Assembly (NCBI GenBank): GCA_015179045.1
Contig: WHUZ01000002.1
Span: 1,550,001 to 1,614,000 of the forward strand
Source of the DNA: Kalaharituber pfeilii
Taxonomy: Eukaryota; Ascomycota; Pezizomycetes; Pezizales; Pezizaceae
Length of the DNA stretch: 64,000 nucleotides
Reading direction: 5' to 3'
The translations under genes were made by a program, and so were the position numbers. Below are positions 1 to 8,012 of this stretch, piece by piece. Numbering within the stretch: position 1 is the first letter of the stretch; the number at the start of each line of letters is the position of its first letter. The notes beneath the pieces were generated by a model. The model was not told the origin of the DNA. It ran no database searches and was given only the letters and a program-made list of their open reading frames with translations.

Positions 1-30
1 ATACTGCTCATTTTTAATCATTGCCTATAG

Positions 31-535
31 TACCTACGAGCTGAGATTAAGTGGGCACAAGCGATACAGGCAGAAAACTCTGACCTACACCGACTACCTG
101 CAGCCAAATATGACGTCGGAGACGAGGTATGGCTTCTAAGGCGAAACCAACGCACAACCCGACCTTCTGGAAAGCTCGATTACAAGAGATTAGGGAAGTT
201 CGAAATTCAAGAAAAAATCTCCTCTCACGCATATAAACTCAACCTTCCCCCCTCCATAAAGGAGCACCCAGTATTCCACACTTCTTTACTCGAACACGTT
301 GCTACGGACCCACTTCCCGGTCAAACTTCACCCCCTCTACTACCAATCATCATTGAGGAAGAAGAAGAGTACAAGGTTGAGGATATCCTAGACTCCTGGA
401 AACGTCACAATAAACTCGAATACCTTGTTCGTTGGCTGGGAACCTGCTGAGCTGTGCGCTAACGCCCCACTACTAGTCCGGCGTTTTCACGACTCTTACC
501 CCTCGAAACCTAGACCCCGTACCCTTCCGAAATGA
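31..535 (+). pseudogene. Gypsy (chromovirus) polyprotein C-terminus: integrase end plus chromodomain, broken
   Basis: The open frame from about position 31 to 450 reads as the end of a Ty3/gypsy integrase. It contains YDVGDEVWLLRRN and RPSGKLDYKRLGKFEI, the GPY/F-like module, then HPVFHTSLLEH, which precedes a chromodomain. The chromodomain starts (EYKVEDILDSW, EYLVRWLG) and is cut by a stop near 448. The last part (WEPAELC to RTLPK) is found in another frame at 437-535, so a short deletion plus frameshift removed the middle of the domain. Chromodomains guide chromoviral integrases to heterochromatin. The upstream RT, RNase H and integrase core lie outside the window, or are lost beyond the stop at 28-30. 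Family assignment is confident; the copy is dead. Confidence 0.85.
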
Positions 536-627
536 GCGGAACCCGATTAGACCCCATCATCATTCCCGACGATGATGACTATGAGATTACCCGGCAACCC
601 GACCTTGAGGATCGCTGGAGCTCTCCC

Positions 628-655
628 CTTAAGGGAGGCTACTGTGTAAAGAATA
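628..655 (+). mobile_element. Putative polypurine tract and first bases of a gypsy 3' LTR
   Basis: About 95 bases after the chromodomain stop there is a purine run at 631-638, followed by TGTGTAAAG at 643-651. TGTAA(A/G)G is also how the two solo LTRs in this window begin. I infer that this is the PPT and left edge of the gypsy 3' LTR. Only a few bases of it remain before LINE sequence starts. The match is short, so this is tentative. Confidence 0.35.
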
Positions 656-1372
656 AAGAGTCTTTCCGCACATCTCCAATCCAACGCAGCCTCTGGCCCA
701 AGAGGAGCTATGCCGGCGGGACCAAAGATAAACAAAAGGGGGGAGGAGAAAGCCCCGCCGTCAAGCGGGATTTCCAAATCGTCCGACCAGGCGAAAGCGA
801 GGAAGAGAAGGCGAGTGAGCTCCTCAGCGCGGACCGTGGAGCTGCCGTCAACACAAGGGTCAGTGAGCGCCCAAGAGACAACAGAGCCAAAAGGCAAAGG
901 CCAGGAGGTACCAGAAGAAAGGGAAGGCGCCCAGCAGGGGCGGCCAACCACCAGCCGAAGCACCCAACCCCCCAAACCCCAAAAGAAAAAGAAGGAGACA
1001 AGGCTTTTCGAGCATTATCAGGACGCAACGTGGGTATACATCGGATACCCGGCGTCCAAAGAAAAGAAACTAGGGGATCTCACAGCTACAATGTGCAAGG
1101 TGAAGGAACTTGCTAAGTTGAAGAAACTCAACGTCGAAGTAACAGCAGTAGCTTCCGACGCCGCTGGTTCTATCAAGATTCGGGTAAAGACAAAGGAGCA
1201 GGCACTGCTGCTTGAGAGCCTCAAGCTCAAGCTCGACAAAGAGATCCAACCATTAAGCTATATAAAGGAGGAGCTAATAGGACGTTTGCACTGTGTCGCT
1301 TCGGCCCGGCCTCATACAAGGAGATACACGGGGCTATTCGCAACGTTTTCGGAATTACCTCACTGAAATCCT
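656..1372 (+). pseudogene. LINE ORF1 remnant, copy A
   Basis: This is the best preserved of three related LINE ORF1-like copies in the window (the others are at 5184-5940 and 7005-7460). It encodes a basic, low-complexity N-terminal half rich in K, R, P and S, with KARKRRRVSSS and PPKPQKKKKET. A conserved C-terminal module follows, with FEHYQDATWVYIGYP, KLGDLTATM and SIKIRVKTKEQALLLESL. The reading frame shifts near 1280, after which the frame giving NRTFALCRFGPASYKE matches copy B. It is presumably the RNA-binding ORF1 of a non-LTR retrotransposon. The module matches no domain I can name. Its right side runs into hAT sequence. Confidence 0.6.
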
Positions 1373-1670
1373 TCGAGCGATCATCATCAACTATGGCTTG
1401 GAGGAGCGGATATTTGCTAGCACGATGGATAATGCAAGCAATAATCGGGCTATGATGCAGGAGTTAGATCTGCTGTCAATCAATCCAAACGAGAGCATGG
1501 TCCGCTGTTTCGCACACATAATCAACTTGTGTGTTCAGAAATTTATATCGACTCTGAAAATACAAGCAGACATCGATGAACCAGAGACCAGCTTTGACAG
1601 TAGCACTGCCTTTCCGAAGATTGAAGCTATGAATCCTGGCTTTGCTCGGACGCTTCAAAAGGTAAAGTAG
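1345..1670 (+). pseudogene. hAT-family transposase fragment
   Basis: The frame contains ERIFASTMDNASNNRAMM followed by VRCFAHIINLCVQKFIS. In hAT transposases the D-N-A-S-N-N block and the C-x2-H-x2-N-L block sit in the RNase H-like catalytic core. Only about 100 residues remain, out of a usual 600 to 800. The left edge overlaps the end of LINE ORF1 copy A, where both frames read open for a few codons, so the boundary is 1340-1385. The frame ends at the stop at 1668-1670 and no C-terminal dimerisation domain follows. It is an inactive relic. Confidence 0.75.
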
Positions 1671-1708
1671 CTTTCAATTTGATTTTTTGAATTTTCTCTC
1701 TACTCCAA

Positions 1709-1961
1709 GGAGGTCTCGGGAGTCAAACATAGCGAGGCCCTGGTTCGATTGAAGAGAGTCCCGCGGCAGATACCAAAGACCATCCCAGTACGAGACTGGA
1801 ACATCACTGTGGTGGCACCCACTAGCTCCACACGAGGGAAGTGCCCGCTCTGCGGGATAAACGAGCATAAAGGCGGCTGCGCAAATACCTACAGATACGA
1901 TCCGAAAATGAACACCGAGGAAAAAGCTAAGGTCGAAGCCCTCAGGTACGGCAAGGCATAG
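1709..1961 (+). CDS. Unknown ORF with a zinc-knuckle-like CxxC-H-C cluster (probable element fragment)
   Basis: An open frame of about 80 residues (VKHSEALVRL to RYGKA) ends at 1961. It holds KCPLCGINEHKGGCANTY, a C-x2-C-x4-H-x3-C pattern one residue short of the classic gag CCHC knuckle. It sits between hAT and LINE debris and has no convincing start of its own. It may be a gag or ORF1 fragment of another element. I do not recognise the family. Confidence 0.3.
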
Positions 1962-2437
1962 GGCAAACGACTTTCGGAGGTCTGATAATGGACATGCGAC
2001 ATGGTATTGCACGAGCCTGTTCTTGTATCTAGTCTAAAGACATATTACTAAGCCAAATATTTATTAAGAGCAACACAGGCCTAAAAAATTGTTTAAAAAT
2101 ATAATAAAGCTATACTTAATTCAAAAGGAAAAAAAAGGGAATAAAAGATTTTTTTCTGTACAATATATTTTTATCGTAGCTTTATTCTTTCCTATTTTCA
2201 TATTCTCTACTATGTCGTGTGTTGCAAGAGATTGCTCCTGCGAGGAGTTTATCTCCACATTAAATAGTCGAAAATGTGGAGACATTGAATGTGGCCACCC
2301 CCCTGGAGCACACCATGGCAATAAAAGATGATCGTCGAAGACAGAAGGGAGGGCAGTTTCAGAAGGCAGGGCAGTTTCAGAAGGCAGGGCAGTTTCGGGC
2401 AATGAAGTGTTGAAGGCGGGGTAGTTTTAGGGGGAAG
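1962..2437 (+). other. AT-rich spacer with a Cys/His-rich mini-ORF and an 18-bp tandem repeat
   Basis: Most of 1962-2210 is AT-rich with no gene. A short frame at 2212-2331 encodes a 39-residue peptide with C-x4-C-x-C-x2-F near its start and C-x4-C-G-H, then two adjacent His, at its end. This looks like a small zinc-binding cap. At about 2344-2398 an 18-bp unit (gaaggcagggcagtttca) is repeated about three times. No gene can be assigned. Confidence 0.4.
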
Positions 2438-2455
2438 GTGGGGGTGTTCTGGGAA

Positions 2456-3801
2456 GAAGGTAGAGCGGTTCTAGGATACGAACTTGACCCAAATAAGTCC
2501 GAAACACTGATCATAGGGACCAAAGGCCCAATCTACCGACTCACAGGATTGAATGTGGACTGGGAACTAAAATTCAACGAACATCACAGGAAAAGGTTAC
2601 ACCTGGGCAAAGCTGCCTGGAGGGGGGTAGCCTCGAGACTGACACGACTGACACCAGCGAAAAGACGACAATTTTACACCAGCATCGTCCGGAACATAGC
2701 CACGTGGAGTAGCTGGGCATGGATAGACTACGCACGAGGAGCCTCCGAGGAACCAAAAATTAGGGACCTTGAAAAATGGCAATACGCAGTCGCATGAGAA
2801 ATCACCGGCGCACCCTGGGGCACACGGCGGGACATGGTCGAAGGCTTGGCCAACCTTGAGTCAATACAGGCATTCACGGAAGGCGAACGCACGAGAGTAG
2901 AGGCCAGGACCCTGAGATTCGGATTAGAGGAGCTAAGAGACGAAGAAACGGACCACAGATACCTAAGGGGCAGCCTGGACAACAGAGACCCCCTCCCCTG
3001 GCCGTGCTACCCACTCTGCCAGCCAATTCCGAAAAGGAGGAGTGGAGAGAACAATCGCTGACGCCGAAGACGAAGGATGGGGAAGCGTATACACGGACGG
3101 CAGCCAAATCGAGGGGAAGACAGGCGCCGGCACCTACACCCAAGGGGTCAGGACCGCCACGTACCTAGGCACACGAGCGACCGTCAACGATGCCGAACTG
3201 ATCGCGATAGGATAGGCGCTGGCGTGCCAGGAAGGAGAGATCCTCATAATATCCGACTCCAGACAGCGATCAACAAGCTCCAGAGAATAGCCGAAGGCCG
3301 ACCCAACCACGAAGGAACTGCCCAGATGGTCAGGAAATCCTGGGAGGTGAGAGCCGCACGAGGAGACGTAGACGTGGCGGTGATGTGGGTAAAGGGTCAT
3401 AGGGGCATTAAAGGCAACATGGAAGCCGACAAGGCAGCCAAAGCGGGGGCCTTCTTACAATACCAAGGTGAGACAGTCACGGAGGCGGGCATGCAACAAC
3501 ACGCCAGGACCTGGAGAGTGGAGGAAAGGAACAGGCTAGGCATGAGCTACAGGCCACTCCAAAGGCTGGAACACAGAGTAACAACCCTGGCAGGCCTCCT
3601 GGGAGGCAAGGGCCTGCGACACTGGAGGTACGGGCTGGGGAAAACAGACGGACCAGAGTGCAGGTGGTGCGGGGAAGAGGAGGAAACCACAGCACACGTG
3701 GTAGACAGATGCAGGGTATGGAAGACGAACTGGCCCGGAGGCAGGGAAGCGCTGCTCAGGCCACCGAAAGGGGACGAAGGGAACCCGGACCCACTTGGGT
3801 C
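2456..3801 (+). pseudogene. LINE ORF2 C-terminal half: RT thumb, RNase H and CCHC, broken
   Basis: The region reads as the second half of a Tad/I-type LINE ORF2. The segment LDPNKSETLIIGTKG to EITGAPWGTRRDMVE is the thumb/connection after the RT core. An RNase H domain follows, with SVYTDGSQIEGKTGAG, NDAELIAI, ILIISDS and GHRGIKGNMEADKAA giving the D-E-D-(H)D catalytic set. The end is a C-x2-C-x8-H-x4-C knuckle, CRWCGEEEETTAHVVDRC. Stops interrupt it at 2795-2797 and 3213-3215, and there are frameshifts near 3060 and 3265. The left half (endonuclease, RT palm) is missing. A solo LTR lies directly after the last codons. This is a different LINE lineage from the zf-RVT pieces at 4250-6735. Confidence 0.85.
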
Positions 3802-3806
3802 ACTGT

Positions 3807-4042
3807 TGTAAGGATTTAGCCCCTAAGGCCTGTCCTAGACCTAAAACGGAAATGTAGTGGAAAGACTCAAAACGGAAATATAGTGGGAGGACCCGAAACG
3901 GAAATATAGTGGACAGTTGAAGAAGTCGCATAGGAAGGGTCGAAGGGTATAAAAGGGTCTGTAAATTCCGCGAAATGTAGATAGACAATAGCTCCCAAGA
4001 TACTGAGCGGGCAAATAAACTCTCTTCTCCCAAAATATTACA
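3807..4042 (+). mobile_element. Solo LTR 1 (236 bp) with ACTGT target-site duplication
   Basis: The element begins TGTAAGG and ends ATATTACA, so the termini form the inverted repeat TGTAA...TTACA. It is flanked on both sides by ACTGT (3802-3806 and 4043-4047), a perfect 5-bp target duplication, so a single LTR remained after recombination. Inside are a 3 x 26-bp tandem array in U3 (3835-3912), a TATA box (tataaaa, 3948-3954) and an R-like segment starting atgtagatag at 3975. The last part carries aataaactctcttctccc before the terminus. It interrupts decayed LINE sequence, so it is younger than the decay. Its relative is solo LTR 2 at 31059-31353. Confidence 0.85.
3835..3912 (+). repeat. 26-bp x 3 tandem repeat in U3 of solo LTR 1
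   Basis: Three consecutive 26-bp units share the core aaacggaaatatagtgg, with small differences in the first eight bases of each unit. The array ends 35 bp before the TATA box, where upstream activating sites would be expected. Confidence 0.85.
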
Positions 4043-4047
4043 ACTGT

Positions 4048-4249
4048 TGGACTAAATGGAACGTTGATGGGACGGACATAGCTTACACTCTCATATATTT
4101 CTTTTCCTTCATTTCTATTCATAGCCAATTTCTCTGTTCATTCTCCTTCTATCTCCTATGTAACTAAATCGCCATAGCCCCCAGGGCGGCACGCGATCAC
4201 TGATATAAGGAAAAAAAAAAAAAAAAAAAAGAAAAAAAAAAGCCTACCC
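4048..4249 (+). other. LINE 3' tail ending in a long poly(A)
   Basis: Sequence after the LTR continues the pre-insertion LINE context without coding potential. It ends in an A tract with one G interruption at about 4209-4241, preceded by gatcactgatataagg. A 3' poly(A) tail fits a non-LTR element inserted on the + strand. A T tract at 7917 is followed by a partly similar sequence in the opposite orientation. Confidence 0.5.
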
Positions 4250-4566
4250 AGATACCACTTTAGAGTACTGAATCCCCCAAAGAGCGCCCTTAATGCTCTG
4301 GAAGGTCTGTGCTGGAGGATGATCTGGGACGGTAAAGAACGAGGCACAGTGAGCAGAAGGGTTGCCTGCCTACCAGTAAAACTAGGAGGCATCAACGCGA
4401 TGGACATGACCCTCAACCTCGAAGCAACACGCCTGCACACAATGTTTAGAGCGCTGCGCGAGGGGCGAGCACCTGGTCCAGCACCTGGTCCAAACCGCTG
4501 GTATAAGCAGGACCAACAGAATCCTAAGCAAAAGTTACTTCCCATTGATACAGAGCTTGCGGTCTA
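4250..4566 (+). pseudogene. LINE ORF2 fragment (region between RT and zf-RVT)
   Basis: An open frame of about 100 residues contains ALNALEGLCWRMIWDGK, RRVACLPVKLGGINAMDM and LEATRLHTMFRAL. The W...R.A..P...GGI...D pattern is the conserved connection between the RT thumb and the C-terminal zinc finger in many non-LTR retrotransposons. It lacks RT and knuckle and stops at 4567. At 4567-4604 there are short GGCCA(T/A)TCA-like direct repeats. 4605-4794 is AT-rich with no gene. It probably belongs to the same lineage as 5184-6735. Confidence 0.65.
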
Positions 4567-4794
4567 GGCCAACCAGGCCGGTCCAGGCCATTCAGGCCAT
4601 TCAGGCAGGTTCGAGCCAATTAAACGAATCAGTCCACAGCTATCCAGGTGAATTGAGGCCAGCGTTTATCAGATTGTTTGAGTATTCAAATGCGTAGAAT
4701 CTCCCATATATCTAGAATTTTAAACAGCAGCGGTCTACGACTTTAGTCAAGTATGTATCACACTTTATATTCAAGTATATATACTAACAAGCTT

Positions 4795-4971
4795 ACTGGA
4801 CGTCAGCCCTCAGCAAGTACCCCCGTAAGAACAAAGCGTACTCGAGGAAGGAGTTTATGTTGACCTGCGGCTTTACCCCGGAGAGTATACCTATCCTCCT
4901 GGATGTGCCATTCCTTGCCAAAGCCAAAGCGGCGGTCGGCAGGAAGGCGGGTGCTTGAGACACAGATACAT
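4795..4971 (+). pseudogene. LINE ORF2 extreme C-terminus, copy upstream of ORF1 copy B
   Basis: The frame ALSKYPRKNKAYSRKEF resembles ALNKYPNKNKVFSSEF, the end of the LINE ORF2 fragment at 6010-6735, so this is the tail of another copy. After the stop at about 4970 comes about 210 bp of non-coding DNA. The segment cagaaatcaa...gcggaccagtgtcgagaggc, which also precedes ORF1 copy C, comes next. The order ORF2 end, spacer, next ORF1 therefore occurs twice. Confidence 0.55.
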
Positions 4972-5183
4972 TGAGGCATGGGCGGTGTCCGCGGGTGTCG
5001 GTGTAAGTCGTGTGAACCTTCCACCTAACCCATCCCTGCACGATTGATTCGCTCCCATGAATGGGGGAGGGTGCTGAAAGGAAGCGAGTTGATACGTGTC
5101 CCTATCTGAACTGAGCCACATTCTGTCCTGATTCCCAACAGAATACAGAAATCAACTGCTAGAAAACAGACGCACCTCTGAGG

Positions 5184-5940
5184 GCGGACCAGTGTCGAGA
5201 GGCTGGTCTATCATATATCTGTTCTTCGCTCCGGCTCGCTACATTCTCGCCGTGCCCCCCTGTTGCCTAGGCTGTCTGTGGCCCTGGTGTCTAAAAGCGA
5301 GTGAAAAGAACCCACCGCACTTCATCGACCCAACGTAGCCTCTGGTCCAGGAGGGGCGGGGTCCCAGAAAAAACAAAGATAGGGTGGAGAGGCCCGCGCC
5401 CTCCGGCAAGGGCGGCACCACCGGATCCGCGATAATCAGGAAACGACGACGGGTGAGCTCCTCAACGTGGGCTGTAGCGAGCGACACTCTGGCCCCTGAG
5501 GGATCGCAGCCATCAAAAGGAAAAGGCAAAGAGAAGGCTGGTGGCGAGAGAGCGGCCACTCCTGGAGCTGCGGGGCCCGCTGAAAAGCAAGAAGGCAAAG
5601 CCGTACAAAAGCCTAAGAAGAAGAAGAAGGGAGATAATACGCTGTTCAAGAATTACCAAGACGCCACCTGGGTATACCTTGGGGGACCTAAGGAAGATGA
5701 TCTATCGAGTGAGGGAGCTGGCCAAGTCCAAGGGATGCCCTGGGGTCCGTGAAAATTAGGGTGAAGAATAAGGAACAAGCTCTCAAGCTGGAGAACCTGA
5801 AGATTAAGCTCGATTAGGAGGTCGCCTCGGTGATTAAGATGTACAAGGGAGGAGCGAATAGGACATTTTCGCTGAACCGCTTCGGCCCGGCGACAAACAA
5901 GCAGGTGTACGAGGTGCAACGTCTTTGGGACTGAGTTTTC
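5184..5940 (+). pseudogene. LINE ORF1 remnant, copy B
   Basis: It starts with the 26-bp segment shared with copy C (5184-5209) and continues with sequence alignable to copy A (caacg.agcctctggtccaggagg). The coding part has RKRRRVSSSTWAV, AVQKPKKKKKGDNTLF and NYQDATWVYLG. A frame change follows in KVREL..K, then SVKIRVKNKEQALKLENLK in a third frame. A stop sits at 5815-5817, and NRTFSLNRFGPATNKQVY closes the ORF1-like part. Copy B is directly followed by the ORF2 C-terminus, with endonuclease and RT missing. Confidence 0.6.
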
Positions 5941-6009
5941 GCTGTACTTCCGAAGGACACGGAGGGGAGGCGACAGAATTCCCTACAGAGGAGATGAACT
6001 TTAAGAACT

Positions 6010-6735
6010 GGTACCGTTGCCTGTCCTGGAAAAGGAAACCGCCTCTGTTGCTAGGAAGATTAGCAAGGAGATCACCGAGCCCATATCCAATGGCTCACCC
6101 AGGACCCGCGAAAGTAGGTTATGGGAATTGTCAAGATCAAGACGTAGGAAAGGCAAAGAAAACGATTTCGTGTGGCGCCTCCACGACAAAGTACTGACGG
6201 GAGCAAGACTGAGCTGGCTAGAAAAGGAACAGCAGCTGTGTGATATGTGCGGTTGCAGCAACGACCTGAGGCACATTTTTGTTCAATGCCCGAAAACCGC
6301 CACTCTGTGGGAAGGTTACGTAGCATTGGGGTAGATAACAGGAACACCAACGACAGTGCCGAGTGGAATCGACGGGATCCGGGTCAACCTGTTGATCCCA
6401 GCAGGGAAGTCAAAGCACGAGCATGACAGACATGGTCACCTGTTGGCAGTGGCGGTCTGGGCTATTATGATATTTGGAGGAGCTACACCAGGAAACAATT
6501 CGGTGAGAAGAGCTACACAAGTAGGTCCCTAGGGCGAACCTTCTGGAATGAGGTGAACAGAATGCTACTGAGGGAAAGAGAAATCGCGCTAAACAAGTAC
6601 CCCAACAAAAACAAAGTCTTCTCTAGCGAATTTCAAGCAGACCTGGGGCTACAGCCCGGAGAGCTTACCGATCCTAGTCTCGTAACCAGTACCGATCCTA
6701 ATAGAAAGCCCTTTCGTAAGAAGCATGGTCGGTAA
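6010..6735 (+). pseudogene. LINE ORF2 C-terminus with zf-RVT zinc finger
   Basis: The frame reads ENDFVWRLHDKVLTGARL and then LCDMCGCSNDLRHIFVQC, a C-x2-C-x7-H-x4-C finger of the zf-RVT type found at the end of plant and fungal LINE reverse transcriptases. After a stop at 6332-6334 the reading continues through HLLAVAVWAIMIFGG, then SLGRTFWNEVNRMLLRE to KPFRKKHGR, which ends at 6735. There is no RNase H motif between them. The segment abuts ORF1 copy B, so the composite (ORF1 plus last quarter of ORF2) looks like an internally deleted element that could only move in trans. 6736-6950 is a non-coding 3' region. Confidence 0.7.
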
Positions 6736-7004
6736 CTAGAGAATCAGGAGATGAGAGGCCTGGAAAGCGTGCCGCTGATGTTGGCGGGTAGCCATGTGAT
6801 TCTTCCGATACCCAGAACTCCCACCCGGAGGCCGAGTTAAAAAATAGTCCGGTCCGTTACGAGACTAGTCCGGTCCCCTCCAATAACGTTATATTAATGG
6901 GGGCTGCTAAGAAATATTTGATTCGAGTATCTTATCCAATCTGATTCTGCATCTGCCTGATTCCACAGAAATCAAATACTAGATTTGTAGACACACCGGT
7001 AACG

Positions 7005-7460
7005 GCGGACCAGTGTCGAGAGGCTGGTCTTGATCTACTTATCGTTAGGCGTGTGGGCTCCTCTGCGCGGGCGGACGAGGAAGAGCCCGAACAACAGAAG
7101 AGTGGCCAGGACCGTATGCAGAAAGAGACCACACCCGCTCCGAAAGAAAATAAGAAGTCCAGTGCGAAGAAAAACAAGAAGGACAAAAGGCTCTTTGAGG
7201 CATACTAAGATGCTACGTGGCAATACATTGGGTTCCCACTATCAAAAGCGGACACACTTGGAGACCTCACAGCGATGCTATGGAAGGGCAAAAGTTAGAT
7301 GAAGAGCAAAAAGGGCGACGTCGAGATATTGGCCATAAACAAAGACGCCCCGGGTTCGGTCAAAATCAAGGTCAAATCCAAGGACGAGGCCTTGAAGCTT
7401 GAAGGGCGAAAGATCAAGCTGGACAACGGCACTACAATGGTACACACTTGACTGTTACAT
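7005..7460 (+). pseudogene. LINE ORF1 remnant, copy C
   Basis: It opens with the 26 bp (7005-7030) identical to copy B. It then encodes EEPEQQKSGQDRMQKETT and SSAKKNKKDKRLFEAY, a TAA at 7206-7208 where the other copies have Q, and then DATWQYIGFPLSKADTLG. SVKIKVKSKDEALKLEG follows after another break. It ends abruptly near 7460 against Helitron sequence. It is the most truncated copy at its 3' side. Confidence 0.6.
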
Positions 7461-7469
7461 GATTAGGAC

Positions 7470-7729
7470 ATCATTGCATTGAGGCTCAAATGAAGGTTTA
7501 CGCTGTCTCTTGCCATGTATTAAGCTACACAACAGAGGGTGGTGAACTTCCATTTACCCTCACAAGAAAGCAGTTCCTGATCTGGCTGTGCTTTGCAATG
7601 ACTGTCAATAGAGGTCAAGGCGAGTCATTAGAAGTTGTTGGGGTAGACTTAAGGATGTCCACGTTTATGCATGGGCAGTTGTACGTTGCACTGTCACATG
7701 TAACAGATGTCAACAATTTGGCTGTTTAA
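7470..7729 (+). pseudogene. Helitron Rep/Hel (Pif1-like helicase) C-terminal fragment
   Basis: The frame from 7490 holds LPFTLTRKQFLIWLCFAMTV, then NRGQGESLEVVGVDLR and HGQLYVALSHVTD. These are the last motifs of Pif1-like helicases, including the F(A/T)MT(I/V)N+(S/G)QGQ block and the motif VI-like QLYVALSRV. In fungi this form is usual in Helitron RepHel proteins. About 80 residues remain out of well over 1000. The arginine finger position reads H instead of R (SHVT for SRVT). No Helitron ends can be seen. Confidence 0.75.
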
Positions 7730-7837
7730 TGGTCAGCAAATGGTCTGGAAACTACAGAAAACATTGTATATATACTGAAGTCTAATTTACTCCGCAATAA
7801 AGTGGCATAAACTGCATGTAGCGAGTAGACCAGGAAC

Positions 7838-8012
7838 TGAAGTTCAGCTCACATTTCCGAAAGCGGCTGAACCTGGGAAAGGCTGCCTGGACAGTAGCAT
7901 CAAGACTAGGACCTCTTTTTTTTTTTTTTTTTTTTTGGGTGACGTAACCCCGCATACAGGCTACAGGCCTATGGCAGGAACCCGGATAGTGATAAAAAAA
8001 TCAAACGTGAAG
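7838..8012. mobile_element. LINE scrap followed by a poly(T) tract
   Basis: 7838-7912 aligns at DNA level with 2572-2642 of the RNase H LINE (frkRLnLGKAAW...VASRL), so it is a small + strand LINE scrap. At 7917-7936 there is a T tract followed by GGGTGACGTAACC. This would be the 3' poly(A) end of an element inserted on the - strand. A 25-bp direct repeat beginning agtgataaaaaaat occurs at 7988 and again at 8054. Confidence 0.45.

Noticed and set aside
532..1116. 194-codon frame on the + strand as a gene
   Set aside because: It runs through the gypsy 3' end and the N-terminal part of LINE ORF1 in the wrong frame; the coding signal is in the frame starting at 710.
2344..2398. CRISPR-like array
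   Set aside because: Directly adjacent 18-bp units without spacers, in a eukaryotic context; a plain tandem repeat.
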